Shown piece by piece: positions 32,711-64,000 of a DNA stretch of 64,000 nucleotides. Where the stretch lies: the NCBI RefSeq assembly GCF_040954835.1, contig NC_090716.1:9564775-9628774 (forward strand), given 5' to 3'. Below the pieces are notes generated by a model, which did not search any database, was not told the DNA's origin, and saw only the letters and a list, made by a program, of their open reading frames with translations. Within the stretch, counting starts at the first letter, position 1. The number at the start of each line of letters is the position of its first letter. The position numbers were made by a program, and so were the translations under genes. This DNA is from Lepisosteus oculatus (lineage: Eukaryota; Chordata; Actinopteri; Semionotiformes; Lepisosteidae).

Positions 32711-35371
32711 GCCTCGCAGCTGAAAACAGAAATGTATGTTATGCTGTGTTGCTGCGGGGGTGAATTAATGTTGTTCACAGTCTATCTCACCTCCGTTGAC
32801 CTCCACGTGTAGAAATATTCTAGCATTTCCCCTTCCTCTGATGTATATTGGCAAACAGGCTGAGTTTATGGCCCTAGACGTACGGAAGTCTGCAGCAAAT
32901 TTAGCCGAGTTCAGCGTATAAGTGAACTCGACCGGAAAGAAAAAACGTCACAAGTGCACGCATCCAAGAACTGAAATCCTACACGGGCAATTGCTCTTCT
33001 AGTTCTAGTATTTGTAAATTCTTTATACATTTAATATTTATTTTTTAAATCCTACACGGGCAATGTTTATTTCTTGGTCTGCTGTTTTCATGTACTGTAT
33101 ACGTCTTGCATTTTCTTAAATAAAATGCTAGATCTGAACTGTATAGTCGTCTATTTTGATACATTTGAGGGACTCGTGAGTTTTTTTTAGTTTTGTGTAA
33201 CATTACACTTATATTTTAATATTTTCTTTTTTCTTATTCTTTTCTCCTTCGTCTATCCATTTTATTAATGATCTCTCATGTTCATTTAGCCGTATCTTTA
33301 TTGTATTTGGTCTTGGTTGCTAATAATTTGAGTAGTTGTTTTTATTTTGTCTTCTTTCATTTAAGTTCCTTTAAGGGGAGACAAACACCTATTTTATGGA
33401 GTGATCATCGAAAAATGTGACATTTCAGAACAATTTGAAGGCAAGGTTAAGCTTGGTCTAAATTCCATTGTACTATATGTGCAAATTTGGATGTTGAACC
33501 TAAATATGAATCTTAAATATATGCTGATCTAAAATATTTACTTAAAAGGTATCTCTTAAGTGACATGGTAATAGAGAGAACTAAAGCAGTGATACGTAAC
33601 CTGTACTGTAGTCTGCACCCTTTTGATGATCAAAATATGTTCTTGCACCCCTTACCAAATCATTTAAATTGGTTTATTCTTTACACCTAAAATATCCTAA
33701 ATATAGAATGAAAGAGCTAAAATTTAGTATAGTAAAATTAAGAATGCATGAAAAGTTACTTTTCATGTTAACCTTAATTATTTTTGGATGAAACAAAGTA
33801 GTTCTTACATGCATGAAAATATATATTGCAATCATTTACATACTTTAAAAAAAAAACTGTCATTCTCATAGCCCAAGAGAGGGCAAATCGGGTTAATGTT
33901 TGGGTCCAGAGCAAAATGGTAAAACATACTTGTGTTCCCGTTTGTTCTCCGAAAATGGACTTTTCATAACCGATTACAAGTCTTTTCAAGACTTCACTCA
34001 AGTGCACGGTGACTTCTTGCTGCTCTGTACCAATGGTGCTGTGTCCCCCAGAAGTATGGAATAAGGTCACATATCCTCACCAAGTGGCAATATATACAAC
34101 ACCAAGGCAAAGAATCACCTTAGAAAAGTTGTACCTACATGGAAACAAATGGTCTATGTCACTGGCGTGAAAAGCGATATTAAGACTCCTTGGAGACAGA
34201 GAGGGGTGAGTGAAGACAATCAGAGGGACCATACAAACACAAAATGTAATTGCATGCAGATGAAGCATGTGAATAAAGCAGGAGGGATTCAATTACCAAC
34301 AATCAAGACGGACAGTTTTTCACAAACATAAGCCCTGTCCGTCGTACATTCTGTGAATATAAGGGTGTGGTCTCACCTGATTGGATTGACAGACGACCTC
34401 TAGCTTTAGGATGAAATAGTGATAACTCAATGTGTACTTGGCTGGGCCTGAACAAGTGGCGTGTTGAGTTTAAATGTGCGTCTGGGTTCCGCGTTAACTC
34501 TTGGGAAACAAGTACTTGGCCGTGTTATAGTTACAAGTTGTTGGATGTTTAGCAGTTGTGAATAGCAGGTACAAAAGCAGGAGGAAAAAACTGACTCTTT
34601 GAAGCTGCCGTTCAATTAAGCACTTATAATTTTCACCATACTTTGAGATTGGTGGCATTTTTTTTTAACCATCAATGTCACAACCACATGGGCATTCTTA
34701 CATCAGGGCACCTACATCAATTTTATGTTTTAAGTATAAAATACATTCTGTGATGGTGAAGCCTTCAAACAATGGGAAAACCCAGCATGTGCCAAAATAC
34801 TAGAGAACACAAACTTACACATGACTTGGCTACACCTTGCTGCCTCTGGTTTTATTTTTCTGGGACACAAAAGAACCAAATACCACTTTGAACATTTGTC
34901 AATAGTACCCGTTTTAAACACTTGACTTCAGATTGTCTTGCATGTGGAGGAAAATATTTTCCACTGGTAAATTCAGATGAAGTAGAAAGATCTTTGAAAT
35001 ACCAAAGGGTACACTCCCACTGTAATACAGTAACAAAACAAGTTATTTTATTGTAGCTTTGAATAAATAATGCTAGTAACTTAAATCCATATCTTCAGTG
35101 GGTTCAGAACACTTAATGATCTTCCATCAGGTGTTTGAAGGGGGAAAGCTAGTGAAGTCCATACACCCCTTGTATGGAGTAGGGCCCACACATCAATTCC
35201 TTTCTTATTGATTAGGTTACTAGTTCATAGGTTTACTCCATTGAACCCTCATCCTCACAAGGGAAGGGGGTGGGGTATCTTCACAGACCCACAAACTACA
35301 TTAACAGACGTACTTAAGTATTTGTTGTTCTATTTGAGAAGTAATCTTTTAAGCCAGCCCAAGACTGAGTC

Positions 35372-35408
<37 letters not shown>

Positions 35409-37305
35409 AACAACAATAATTATAATGAGCTTAAAGACACCTAGATAGGCATCAGCTCCACAGACAGTTATACTCACAGAATAACTGAAAATAAAAGAGT
35501 AGTGAATTTGTTACCGGTATGAGGAGAGCCATGATCATGAAGAAATACAGAGAACAAACTAGAGCAATAGGCTCCACACTAGCTTCTAGAGAATCCCAAC
35601 TCCAGTTAATCCTGCATCCTACTCTGTAAAGATTCAGAACACCTATTGACTAAATTGGTTGCTTAATTAAAGAATCTCTGTCATTAAGGGCTAAAGGGTA
35701 TTTAGATGTTTGTTTTAAATATAAAAATGTATCCACCTTTTTAATTAATTAGGGTTCCAGTAATGACTACTAATAAAACCTGTTAGGTAAGTTCTGAGTC
35801 TCCATGAGCTGGGCTGGGCTTGTTCCTAGAGGATTTTTTCGATGATGAAACGGTCAGAAATTCAACAGATGAGAACCTAAAGCATAAGCCAATAAACATA
35901 ATAAGGACAATGTGAATGAGTCCTTTAATATTAGTTTAACAGATCTCCTGATTAAGATGGCCCCCCATTAAAAATATTAGGCATCAACCCTTATGAGGAT
36001 CAGTTATCAAGACCTACTTCAACATACTTATGCTTCTGCATTAAAACTGCAGGTTTTTTAAAGACATAACTTTGAGGGGGGAATATGAAGTTTTACTATT
36101 TCTCATCTTTGTGTAAGCAATGTAAACACAGATCAGAAGATATTTTTGATTACTACTTTCATGAACAGCTACACATTTCCCTCTTTCTGCACTTCCTCAG
36201 ACTAAAAGATGGTTCAGCAGACCTTGAATTTCTGACACTGCTCAGTGTGCAGAGAAGTTCCTTTTTGGGATCGTATTTTAAAAAGGTACAACTAACATGT
36301 AACCCAATTTTTGTTGTTTTAATATTTTGTTGTATATAGAGATGGTTCACCCATACATCAACCAAGCGCTTGAGATAATTTCAACCCAAGAACTTCAATA
36401 TCAAGTCCGATTATACATGCTTCAATGAAGTATCCAATGTACTTTCAAGTGCGTACAACACAATGTCTTGTATCCAAATTTAACACCGTTTTTTTTAAAA
36501 AAGGAAAAAAAACCCAGAGGGAGTTGCTTTTTTAGCAGCAACGAAATGCCACTGATTATTCAGCACAGTAACCATATTCATGAGACAAGCAGCCATAATC
36601 AGGTCAGAAAAGTTGCCTGCTTGTGCGAGAATGTTACAGTTTTCATTTGCCTTTTTAAATATTCTCCATTGATTTTACAAATTTGCAGTCTGATACAGAA
36701 GGCTAGGAGACCTGAACAATATGAAAGTGCTATTAATTAATTTACAGATAATCAGGCATCACATAGTGCTATAACAAGTATCCAATATGCTACATATGAA
36801 TACACTTGCTTACACCTGTCAAATGCCGAAGGTTATTCTCCAAGGCTACTATAGTACCTTGGCTTATATACATTACAAACATGGGAATTTGATAATGCAA
36901 AAATCTAGACAAACACTACTGCCACAGGTATAATTTAAAGGTGGCCTTCTAGCCTATACTGTGAATTTCATGAGATACTTAGTCCTATTGTCAATGATTT
37001 TTATTTCATTTTTGTGGAAGAAAAAAAAAGCTGCCGTCTTGACATCCCCTCCCACATTCGGACTTCTTTAAGAATGTAGTTCGGAGCTTAATTTCTTCTT
37101 TTGCTTTTTCAAGTTCTTGGTTAGTTTTCCCCAGCCATAGGTGGCATTTGGTTGCTTTCCCACATCTTCTGGTGCCAAGTCCAATTCAGTACAGTCAGAT
37201 TGAAGAGTGAGTGAGAAGAACCAGCTCTGGAACCACTACTTGAGGGAACAACACAAGCTTTTTTTCACTACAACCAGTCACAGAGTAAGAGAGGGAAAGG
37301 GCGAC
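32711..37305. other. znf143-ipo7 intergenic region and ipo7 3' UTR
   Basis: No gene is recognised. The sequence is AT-rich with an (AAT)n microsatellite at 35373-35406. The upper end is the ipo7 3' UTR: a minus-strand AATAAA at 37005-37000, about 300 nt past the stop, is the best poly(A) signal candidate. Short plus-strand open frames (for example 36085-36339) show no domain. Confidence 0.5.
35373..35406. repeat. (AAT)n microsatellite
   Basis: About eleven uninterrupted AAT triplets, followed by an imperfect ACAACAATAAT tract. Confidence 0.9.
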
Positions 37306-58497
<21,192 letters not shown>

Positions 58498-58670
58498 GTC
58501 TAAGTTCGGTTATGGCTCGGTTTCGGTGGGTTCTGTGAACTATGAAGTCCCAATCGATGCGCACATGGACGCGCTGTTCTTCAGCTACCGGCGCGAAAGG
58601 AAGAGACGAACGTAGGACCCGGATAGATCAGCGCCAATTTGAGCACAGGACACTTCCGCTTCTGGCGCCG

Positions 58671-58690
58671 TGCATCCTGGGAGTTGGAGT
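58671..58690 (-). promoter_or_regulatory. ZNF143 (SBS2-type) binding site
   Basis: On the minus strand ACTCCAACTCCCAGGATGCA matches the known ZNF143/Staf SBS2 consensus (ACTACAATTCCCAGAATGCA) at 17 of 20 positions, including the CTCCCAG..TGCA core. It lies about 175 bp upstream of the ipo7 ATG. Confidence 0.65.
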
Positions 58691-59218
58691 TTTACTGCCA
58701 GCTATGGTGACGGAATAGCACATAACACTCTGGTCGGTTACACTTTTAACAAATGTCACCAACATTGAGATGTCAAGAAACTTTTAAGTCCATATTAAAC
58801 GTATAAAAACCAACTGTAAATCATCGCATGACAAATCCTATTATGGATGAATACAAAACGACTTATTAAGGTACTGCACCTAAATATCACGACACAGACA
58901 CCACGATTTCGTGTTCTTGAAAAACTATAACTTATCGTAGTGTTCAGAAGTTATTGTAAGATCTGAGATTGCTTACGCTTCGTTAGACAAGCCATGCGTA
59001 CAATATATCATATTTTATGTTTTCCTTAATATTACCAATAATGCGACTATTAATACATGTTTTCATGATCAATCGTATAAAAATAGTATGAATGGTAGAT
59101 ACATTCACTAAGTTATTGATTATCTCAGTGTTTTCCTTAATGATTAACGACCGACCGCGAACCTCACCGGGAAAAGCGAGTGGAATTGGACGAGGGGATG
59201 GAGACGGGCCGGCTGGCA

Positions 59219-59232
59219 CCTGCAGGGGGCGC
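59219..59232 (+). promoter_or_regulatory. CTCF-type motif
   Basis: CCTGCAGGGGGCGC fits the CTCF core consensus CCWSYAGRKGGCRS at every position. It lies just upstream of the probable tmem41b 5' UTR exon. Confidence 0.55.
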
Positions 59233-59463
59233 TGTGTGAATTCGGCGGGGTGATTTCCGGGGGGGACTCTCTTGCCTCGATCTGAAAGATTGCTGATGAC
59301 AGTGCGAAAGGTAAAAGGTCACTGATCTGTCACCGGTCAGGAGCCGGGCTGAACTTCATAGAGAGAAATTGGTTTTTTTTTTAACACGCCTCGCTGGAAA
59401 CCTGATTTAGAAAAGAAAATTCAAAGCTTCCTAAGTCGTAGTGTGCTTTTTCCTTAGCCGAAA

Positions 59464-62346
59464 ATGGCCAAGAAGCGAAGAGACAAGCCAGAGATGGACG
59501 GCAATTCGCCAGAATCATCATTGGATGAAGAAAGAAAAGAAAAACAGGGAGAAACCATTAAAGGTAGTGAAATAGAGAGGGACAGTTCACAGTGTAATTC
59601 GGTTAGCATTTGAAAATGCGCGTTTTCAAAGTCATTTCTGTATAGTGTTACGATATTCACATTTCGGACATAAGGCGATTAACATTTATCAAATCCTAAT
59701 CAATTTCCATATGCTGCATGTCTTATGTTTTTTCAACTTCATGGTTTACACTGTAGAACCCAAGGGAAACGTGGGATTTTGTATTTATTTATCTGGGCGC
59801 TTAACCAGACGTTTTCAGCGTAAATCGAGAGGTTGCGAGATTACATCATAGTCCTAAATCGAGTTTTTTGTAGTAACAGATATTTGTTCTAGTATAGTGT
59901 TGAATAGAAAAATGCTTACTGCTCTGTATTTATTCACTTCTGGCAAAATGTACACCAAGACCGAAAAAAGTCACTCGTTTTTCACGTCAAGCAGGTGAGC
60001 TTTCATCTCCCAGTAACCGATGATATTGTTTAATGGTTATGTCGTGAAGGAACTGTTGGTTTAGATGACGGTAGTTACTGTAGTTGAGTTAGATATCTGG
60101 TAGGGGGCAAAGGCTCTGTTGGGAAACGCACGCTGTTATAATTTAAAGAAATGTTCGAGTATAAACCTTTATAGTTATATGCTGAGAAAACTGATAAGAG
60201 TTAGGTCTAAACGTCGGACTCACATGCAGTAGATAAATGTATCATTATCAGCACGAAAAGGAAATAATGTAATAACGTAATTAATGAATGTGGTAATAGG
60301 AAATGAAGCAACACAGCTTTGATTCCATTGGTCTGCAGTCATCCTAAACATGTGATATAACAGAAGTGTAGGAGATATCCATTAGCTGCAGCTGACGATA
60401 AAGGGTATTTTGTCTTGTGATAGTATAGAGGGAAACTATTTTTGAATGTCTGTTTTTTGTTAAATCTATAAAGGACATATTACTTGTGGAACCTGCCGGC
60501 TGGGGCAGACACAAACAGTCAGAAGCACAGTTGTTCTACAGTGGTCCCAAATTGTGCTTTTAAATAACTTCACTCATTTACTGTACCATTAATGCTGGAG
60601 TGAGCTGTTGGTGTCCTCTGGTGACAACATGTTAATGACTCCCAAAGGTGAGAGCAGGTGATGCAAAGCTCAGTAAGCTGTTGCGTTTCTATACAGCGCG
60701 CTGTGCAGAAGCACACATGCAATTATTTGGTTCAAGGTTCTTTACAGTTTTTATCTGAAGGGCACTGTGTTTATTCTTGTAATACATGTTTACCATTTAT
60801 ATTGTTTTATTTTAAATAACTCTAGAAAACACAAAGTATAAGCCTGCTGAAATACTTTCGGAGCGCCGCCCCAAAACAAACGTTACATTAAAATTATTCT
60901 GGAAGTTGTGGCTGTCCAGGATGATTTCAGCATGTGTAAACAATTGGGCTCGTCTGAGAACATCATCCTTTTTCAGCATCTGTATTACTATAATTGCTTT
61001 CGAAGTCACTGCAGTCACAAAGTACAGTGATGTTGAGTCATGGCCATTCCATTGTGGGTGAGCTTGGTTGCTATAATCATGTCTCTGATGCCCAGTTTTG
61101 TCAGAAAATGTAGTTGTTGTTGCTATTTGGAAGCAACCTGTCAGGCCACCCCTTAAAACTGGACAGTCCTGTTTTTGGGTCTCTGCATATGTTTGCCAAG
61201 ATCTGGATAAATCGTTAGTGCTTCCCAACAGTCAACACATCACTGTGTATGCAACAAGCTTTTAATCACTGCAAAGTCACAAGATGATTTTTCGTACAAT
61301 GTAGCGTATCCGTTTGGCTCAGGATGTTCTCCTATGCTGGGAAAATCGCACAGTGATAAGAAAAAGTGAAGGGACAGGATGTTGTTGTTGTGGGTATTTT
61401 ATGAATTCATTGTAATATTCCCCTGAGTGTTGTGCTTCTGAAGTTGAAGAAAGCATAATGCTTTTAAGATGAGATTTGGAACAAATTCTTCAGGTGTGGA
61501 AGAAGGCTGAAGAGGGCTCCACGGCCGAAACGTTGTGTTCTCTTTCTTCTTTTTTTCAGCATGGAATAAACCAATTACTTGTTCCTTTACAGCCTACGCA
61601 TGCTGACGCAGCTACCCACCTGAACTACTTCTAATAAGGTCTCTTTCTCTCCAGGACAATTGTCTTCTAAAGGGGGGTCAGCCCGCATGTCCCTCCTTAT
61701 CTTAGTGTCCATCTTCCTGTGTGCTGCCTCAGTCATGTACATGGTGTACCAGAATTTCCCGGAACTGAGCGAGTAAGATTCTTTCCTTCCTCTTTTTAAT
61801 GGATGACTTTCTGCATAGTCTAAAGTTCCATGTGTTGAATGTCTTTTTTTACACTATTAAAATTAAATAAATTCAGTGTGAGCATGGGACAGATCTTTGG
61901 AGAACAGATATCAAAAAGCAGTATTAAAAAAAATCTAATTTAGAGTATATGCAGCAACATACATCATTAAAATTCTGGTAGATTGTTACAGAATCACTTT
62001 TCAGCAAGTTGCCTTTTCTCATGAGGCTGTAATTTAACGTGTGTTGATGTCCTGTTGGATTATTTTGGCTCTGACACCTGTGTGTTATCCTGCTTATGCA
62101 CCAAAAAGGGTTTAGGAGCAAGGCAAACAATACCAATGTTTTGTGCTCATTTGAAAATCCTTTTTACATGGTTATTGTGAGCTGCAGAGGCAGATTTCTT
62201 TTCTCTTTCCTCAACAGTGATGAGCGGGAGAAGATGAAAATCCCCAAAGACATGGATGACGCTAAAGCACTAGGAACAGTGCTGTCAAAATACAAAGACA
62301 CCTACTACACTCAAGTGCTGGTAGCATATTTCGCCACTTATGTCTT
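59464..62346 (+). CDS. tmem41b: TMEM41B (Stasimon) ER scramblase, 5' part
   Basis: VTT/DedA-family multi-pass ER protein with phospholipid scramblase activity, needed for autophagosome formation and lipid mobilisation. Coding exons: 59464-59563, 61655-61772 and 62218-62346. The first gives MAKKRRDKPEMDGNSPESS, a charged cytosolic head unlike the longer human N-terminus. The second gives ARMSLLILVSIFLCAASVMY, the first membrane span, then VYQNFPELS. The third gives IPKDMDDAKALGTVLSKYKD and VLVAYFATYVL, where the VTT core starts. Phases are consistent (1, 2, 2). The gene runs off the right edge; the next expected peptide (QTFAIPGS-type) is not found before 64000. The third exon ends at a U12-type donor. 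Head-to-head placement with ipo7 matches human. Confidence 0.95.
61507..61630 (-). mobile_element. Fold-back/AACGTT-family short element, near-complete
   Basis: CTGAAGAGGGCTCCACGGCC, GAAACGTTGTGTTCTC, a T-rich tract, CAGCATGGAATAAACC, CAATTACTTGTTCC and GCCTACGCATGCTGACGC to CCACCTGAACTACTT. It ends only about 25 bp before the acceptor of the second tmem41b coding exon, within the usual branch-point zone. Confidence 0.75.
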
Positions 62347-62355
62347 GTATCCTTT
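62347..62355 (+). promoter_or_regulatory. tmem41b: U12-type (minor spliceosome) 5' splice site
   Basis: GTATCCTTT, directly after the third tmem41b coding exon, equals the U12 donor consensus RTATCCTTT at all nine positions and fits the U2 consensus (GTRAGT) poorly. The TMEM41B orthologues are known to contain U12 introns. The branch site and acceptor lie outside the window. Confidence 0.8.
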
Positions 62356-62476
62356 GTCAGAAAGTTAACAATAAAGTAAGAGGCCCCTTAGACAAGTGGT
62401 TAGGTCTTTGAGCTTCAGCTCAGTCCCCGTTTCTTAAACCCTTGACCAACCTGCTTTCTCCTAGTTGCTCCAATTT

Positions 62477-62983
62477 AATAATAATAATAATAATAATAAT
62501 AATTGCTTACACTTATATAGCGCTTTTTCTGGACACTCCACTCAAAGCGCTTTACAGGTAATGGGGACTCCCCTCCACCACCACCAATGTGCAGCATCCA
62601 CCTGGATGATGCGACGGCAGCCATAGTGCGCCAGAACGCTCACCACACATCAGCTATCAGTGGGGAGGAGAGCAGAGTAATGAAGCCAATTCACAGAGGG
62701 GGATTGTTAGGAGGCCATGATTGATAACAGCCGATGGGGAAATTTGGCCACGATGCCGGGGTTACACCCCTACTCTTTTCAAGAAACACCCTGGGATTTT
62801 TAATGACCACAGAGAGTCAGGACCTCGGTTTTACGTCTCATCCGAAGGACGGCGCCTGTTTACAGTATAGTGTCCCCGTCACTACACTGGGGCATTAGGA
62901 CCCACATGAGCAGCAGGGTGAGCGCCCCCTGTTGGCCCCACTAACACCTCTTCCAGCAGCAACCTTAGTTTTTCCCAGCAATT
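62477..62983 (-). mobile_element. SINE3-like element, 5' truncated
   Basis: Read on the minus strand it ends in a (TTA)n tail. Going 5', this is preceded by ACCTGTAAAGCGCTTTGAGT, GGAGTGTCCAGAAAAAGCGC, and a body matching the copy at 21765-22303 (CATTAAAAATCCCAGGGTGT; TTAGTGGGGCCAACAGGGGG). The 5S-derived head is missing: similarity stops near 62983 at the GGGAAAAACTAAGG block. It lies in the tmem41b U12 intron. Confidence 0.8.
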
Positions 62984-63672
62984 TTCAGCAATTTATCCAG
63001 GTAAATTGCTGAGGGGAACTTTGTGATGGACCAGCATCCCATTCCTTAGGGGGTCATGTATTCTTGGCCGGTTTAAAGCAGCAGAACCCAGGAAAAACTC
63101 TGACCCAATGAGTCACTAGCCTCAGAGATGGACTTTACCTGCCTGAGTTAAAAAGCTGTTTTAAAGTCTGTTAGATCAATCATCTAGTTTATCTGGCTAA
63201 ACATTTACAGGGTGGTTACTAAGATATGCAGTGCCACTGTTCCACAACTAACAGGAAGGCAGTGAGATACCATCTGAGGCTCTACTCGAAGAAACAAGTT
63301 GTTCTCAGCCTGGCTGCCCGTGTGTAGGAGTGCAGCGTGGCCTTGACTCCCACTGTAATAAGGACACTAGTGGACACAATAGAAACGCAGTACAGAGTGT
63401 GACTTAGAGGTTGCAGCATTTGTACTTGTTGTTTCAGTACGAGATTGTTTCTGAATAGAAAGTGAGACTTTTTAAATTGTGTGATTATGGATTCTCTGCT
63501 GAATTAGCTTAATTTCTGAATGTATAAATTCACGGCACTATGACTTAATCTCAGACACCCAGCAAATGGAGATGGTTGTGTGTATTAGTGGGTTGCACTC
63601 TGGAGTAAATGAGCACCAGAGAAAGTTGTTTTTAATAAAATGCCAGACAGATGATAATAATAATAATAATAA

Positions 63673-63789
63673 TTCAGGTGGGTAGCTGCGTCAGCATGCG
63701 TAGGCTGCAAAGGAACAAGTAATAGGTTTATTCCATGCTGAAAAAAAGAAGAAAGAGAAAACAACGTTTCGGCCGTGGAGCCTTCTTCT
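63673..63789 (+). mobile_element. Fold-back/AACGTT-family short element
   Basis: TTCAGGTGGGTAGCTGCGTC, AGCATGCGTAGGCTGC, AAAGGAACAAGTAATAGG, TTTATTCCATGCTGAAAA, a purine tract, ACAACGTTTCGGCCGTGG and AGCCTTCTTC. It is preceded by an (ATA)n run and followed without a gap by a 5S-derived SINE head. Confidence 0.75.
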
Positions 63790-64000
63790 GCCCACTGAAG
63801 CTAAGCAGGGTTGATCCTGGTCAGTACCCAGATGTGTGACCTCCTGAGAAGCTATGGTTGCTGCTGGAAGTGGTGTTAGTGGGACCAGTGGGGGGCGCCC
63901 ACCCTGCGGTCTGTGTGTGCCCTAGTGCCCTGGTATAGTGGTGGGGACACTATACTGTAGTGGGCGGTGTCTTTCAGATGAGACGTTAAACCGAGGTCCT
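63790..64000 (+). mobile_element. 5S-rRNA-headed SINE (cut by window end)
   Basis: GAAGCTAAGCAGGGTTGATC, CTGGTCAGTACCCAGATG and GTGACCTCCTGAGAAGC preserve the 5S rRNA internal promoter region better than the copy at 21765. The body (GGTGTTAGTGGGACCAGTGG, GAGACGTTAAACCGAGGTCC) continues past the window. Confidence 0.8.

Larger units (their letters stand above)
58498..59463. promoter_or_regulatory. Bidirectional ipo7/tmem41b promoter
   Basis: The two start codons diverge and are 966 bp apart, as in human. A likely tmem41b 5' UTR exon ends at 59310 (GCGAAAG|GTAAAAGG) and splices to the acceptor CTTTTTCCTTAG at 59457. The ipo7-proximal side is CpG-rich with an ETS-like ACTTCCGCTT (58652-58661) and a ZNF143 SBS-type motif. 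The tmem41b side has a CTCF-type motif. No TATA box is apparent. Confidence 0.65.

Overview
This window is nuclear DNA of a vertebrate, almost certainly a ray-finned fish. It carries five recognisable genes with small exons and consensus splice sites. In order they are swap70 (minus, first exon only), wee1 (minus), znf143 (minus), ipo7 (minus) and tmem41b (plus, 5' part only). Human 11p15.4 has the same run, TMEM41B-IPO7-ZNF143-WEE1-SWAP70, with the same relative orientations. The repeats are fish-like: a 5S-rRNA-headed SINE with a CR1/L2-type tail, a roughly 250 bp 'ACTTTATTGGCC' repeat and the 'GAGCCTATCCCAGC' repeat. The loose gene spacing and single-copy genes would suit a non-teleost fish such as a gar, bowfin or sturgeon, but that is only a guess.

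Layout. 1-6779 is swap70 intron 1, with repeats and a minisatellite. 6780-6875 is the swap70 first coding exon, followed by its promoter. 7050-10356 is intergenic DNA plus the wee1 3' UTR. 10357-15370 is wee1 (10 coding exons, 616 codons), with a CpG-rich promoter to about 16110. 18426-29307 is the znf143 coding region (15 coding exons, 637 codons), and a non-coding first exon ends at 32359. 32700-37305 is intergenic DNA and the ipo7 3' UTR. 37306-58497 is ipo7 (25 coding exons, 1037 codons), which hosts two copies of an H/ACA snoRNA in its introns. 58498-59463 is a shared head-to-head ipo7/tmem41b promoter. 59464-62346 holds the first three coding exons of tmem41b. The rest, to 64000, is tmem41b intron filled with SINE-type repeats. 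All three complete reading frames were assembled exon by exon from the raw sequence, and every junction phase closes.

The genes are not one pathway: a mitotic entry kinase, a transcription factor for snRNA and housekeeping promoters, a nuclear import receptor, an ER scramblase and a Rac/PIP3 signalling adaptor. There are still local links. The shared ipo7/tmem41b promoter contains a strong match to the ZNF143 binding site beside a consensus-class CTCF site, and znf143 is the neighbouring gene.

The most interesting signals are: (1) two 98%-identical intronic H/ACA snoRNAs in ipo7, likely SNORA23; (2) a textbook U12-type 5' splice site in tmem41b (Stasimon); (3) three GC-AG introns, two in the znf143 zinc-finger region and one in ipo7; (4) a 16-unit, 35 bp minisatellite that runs into the znf143 start-codon exon and copies its splice acceptor; and (5) a short fold-back retroelement with a hammerhead-like core.
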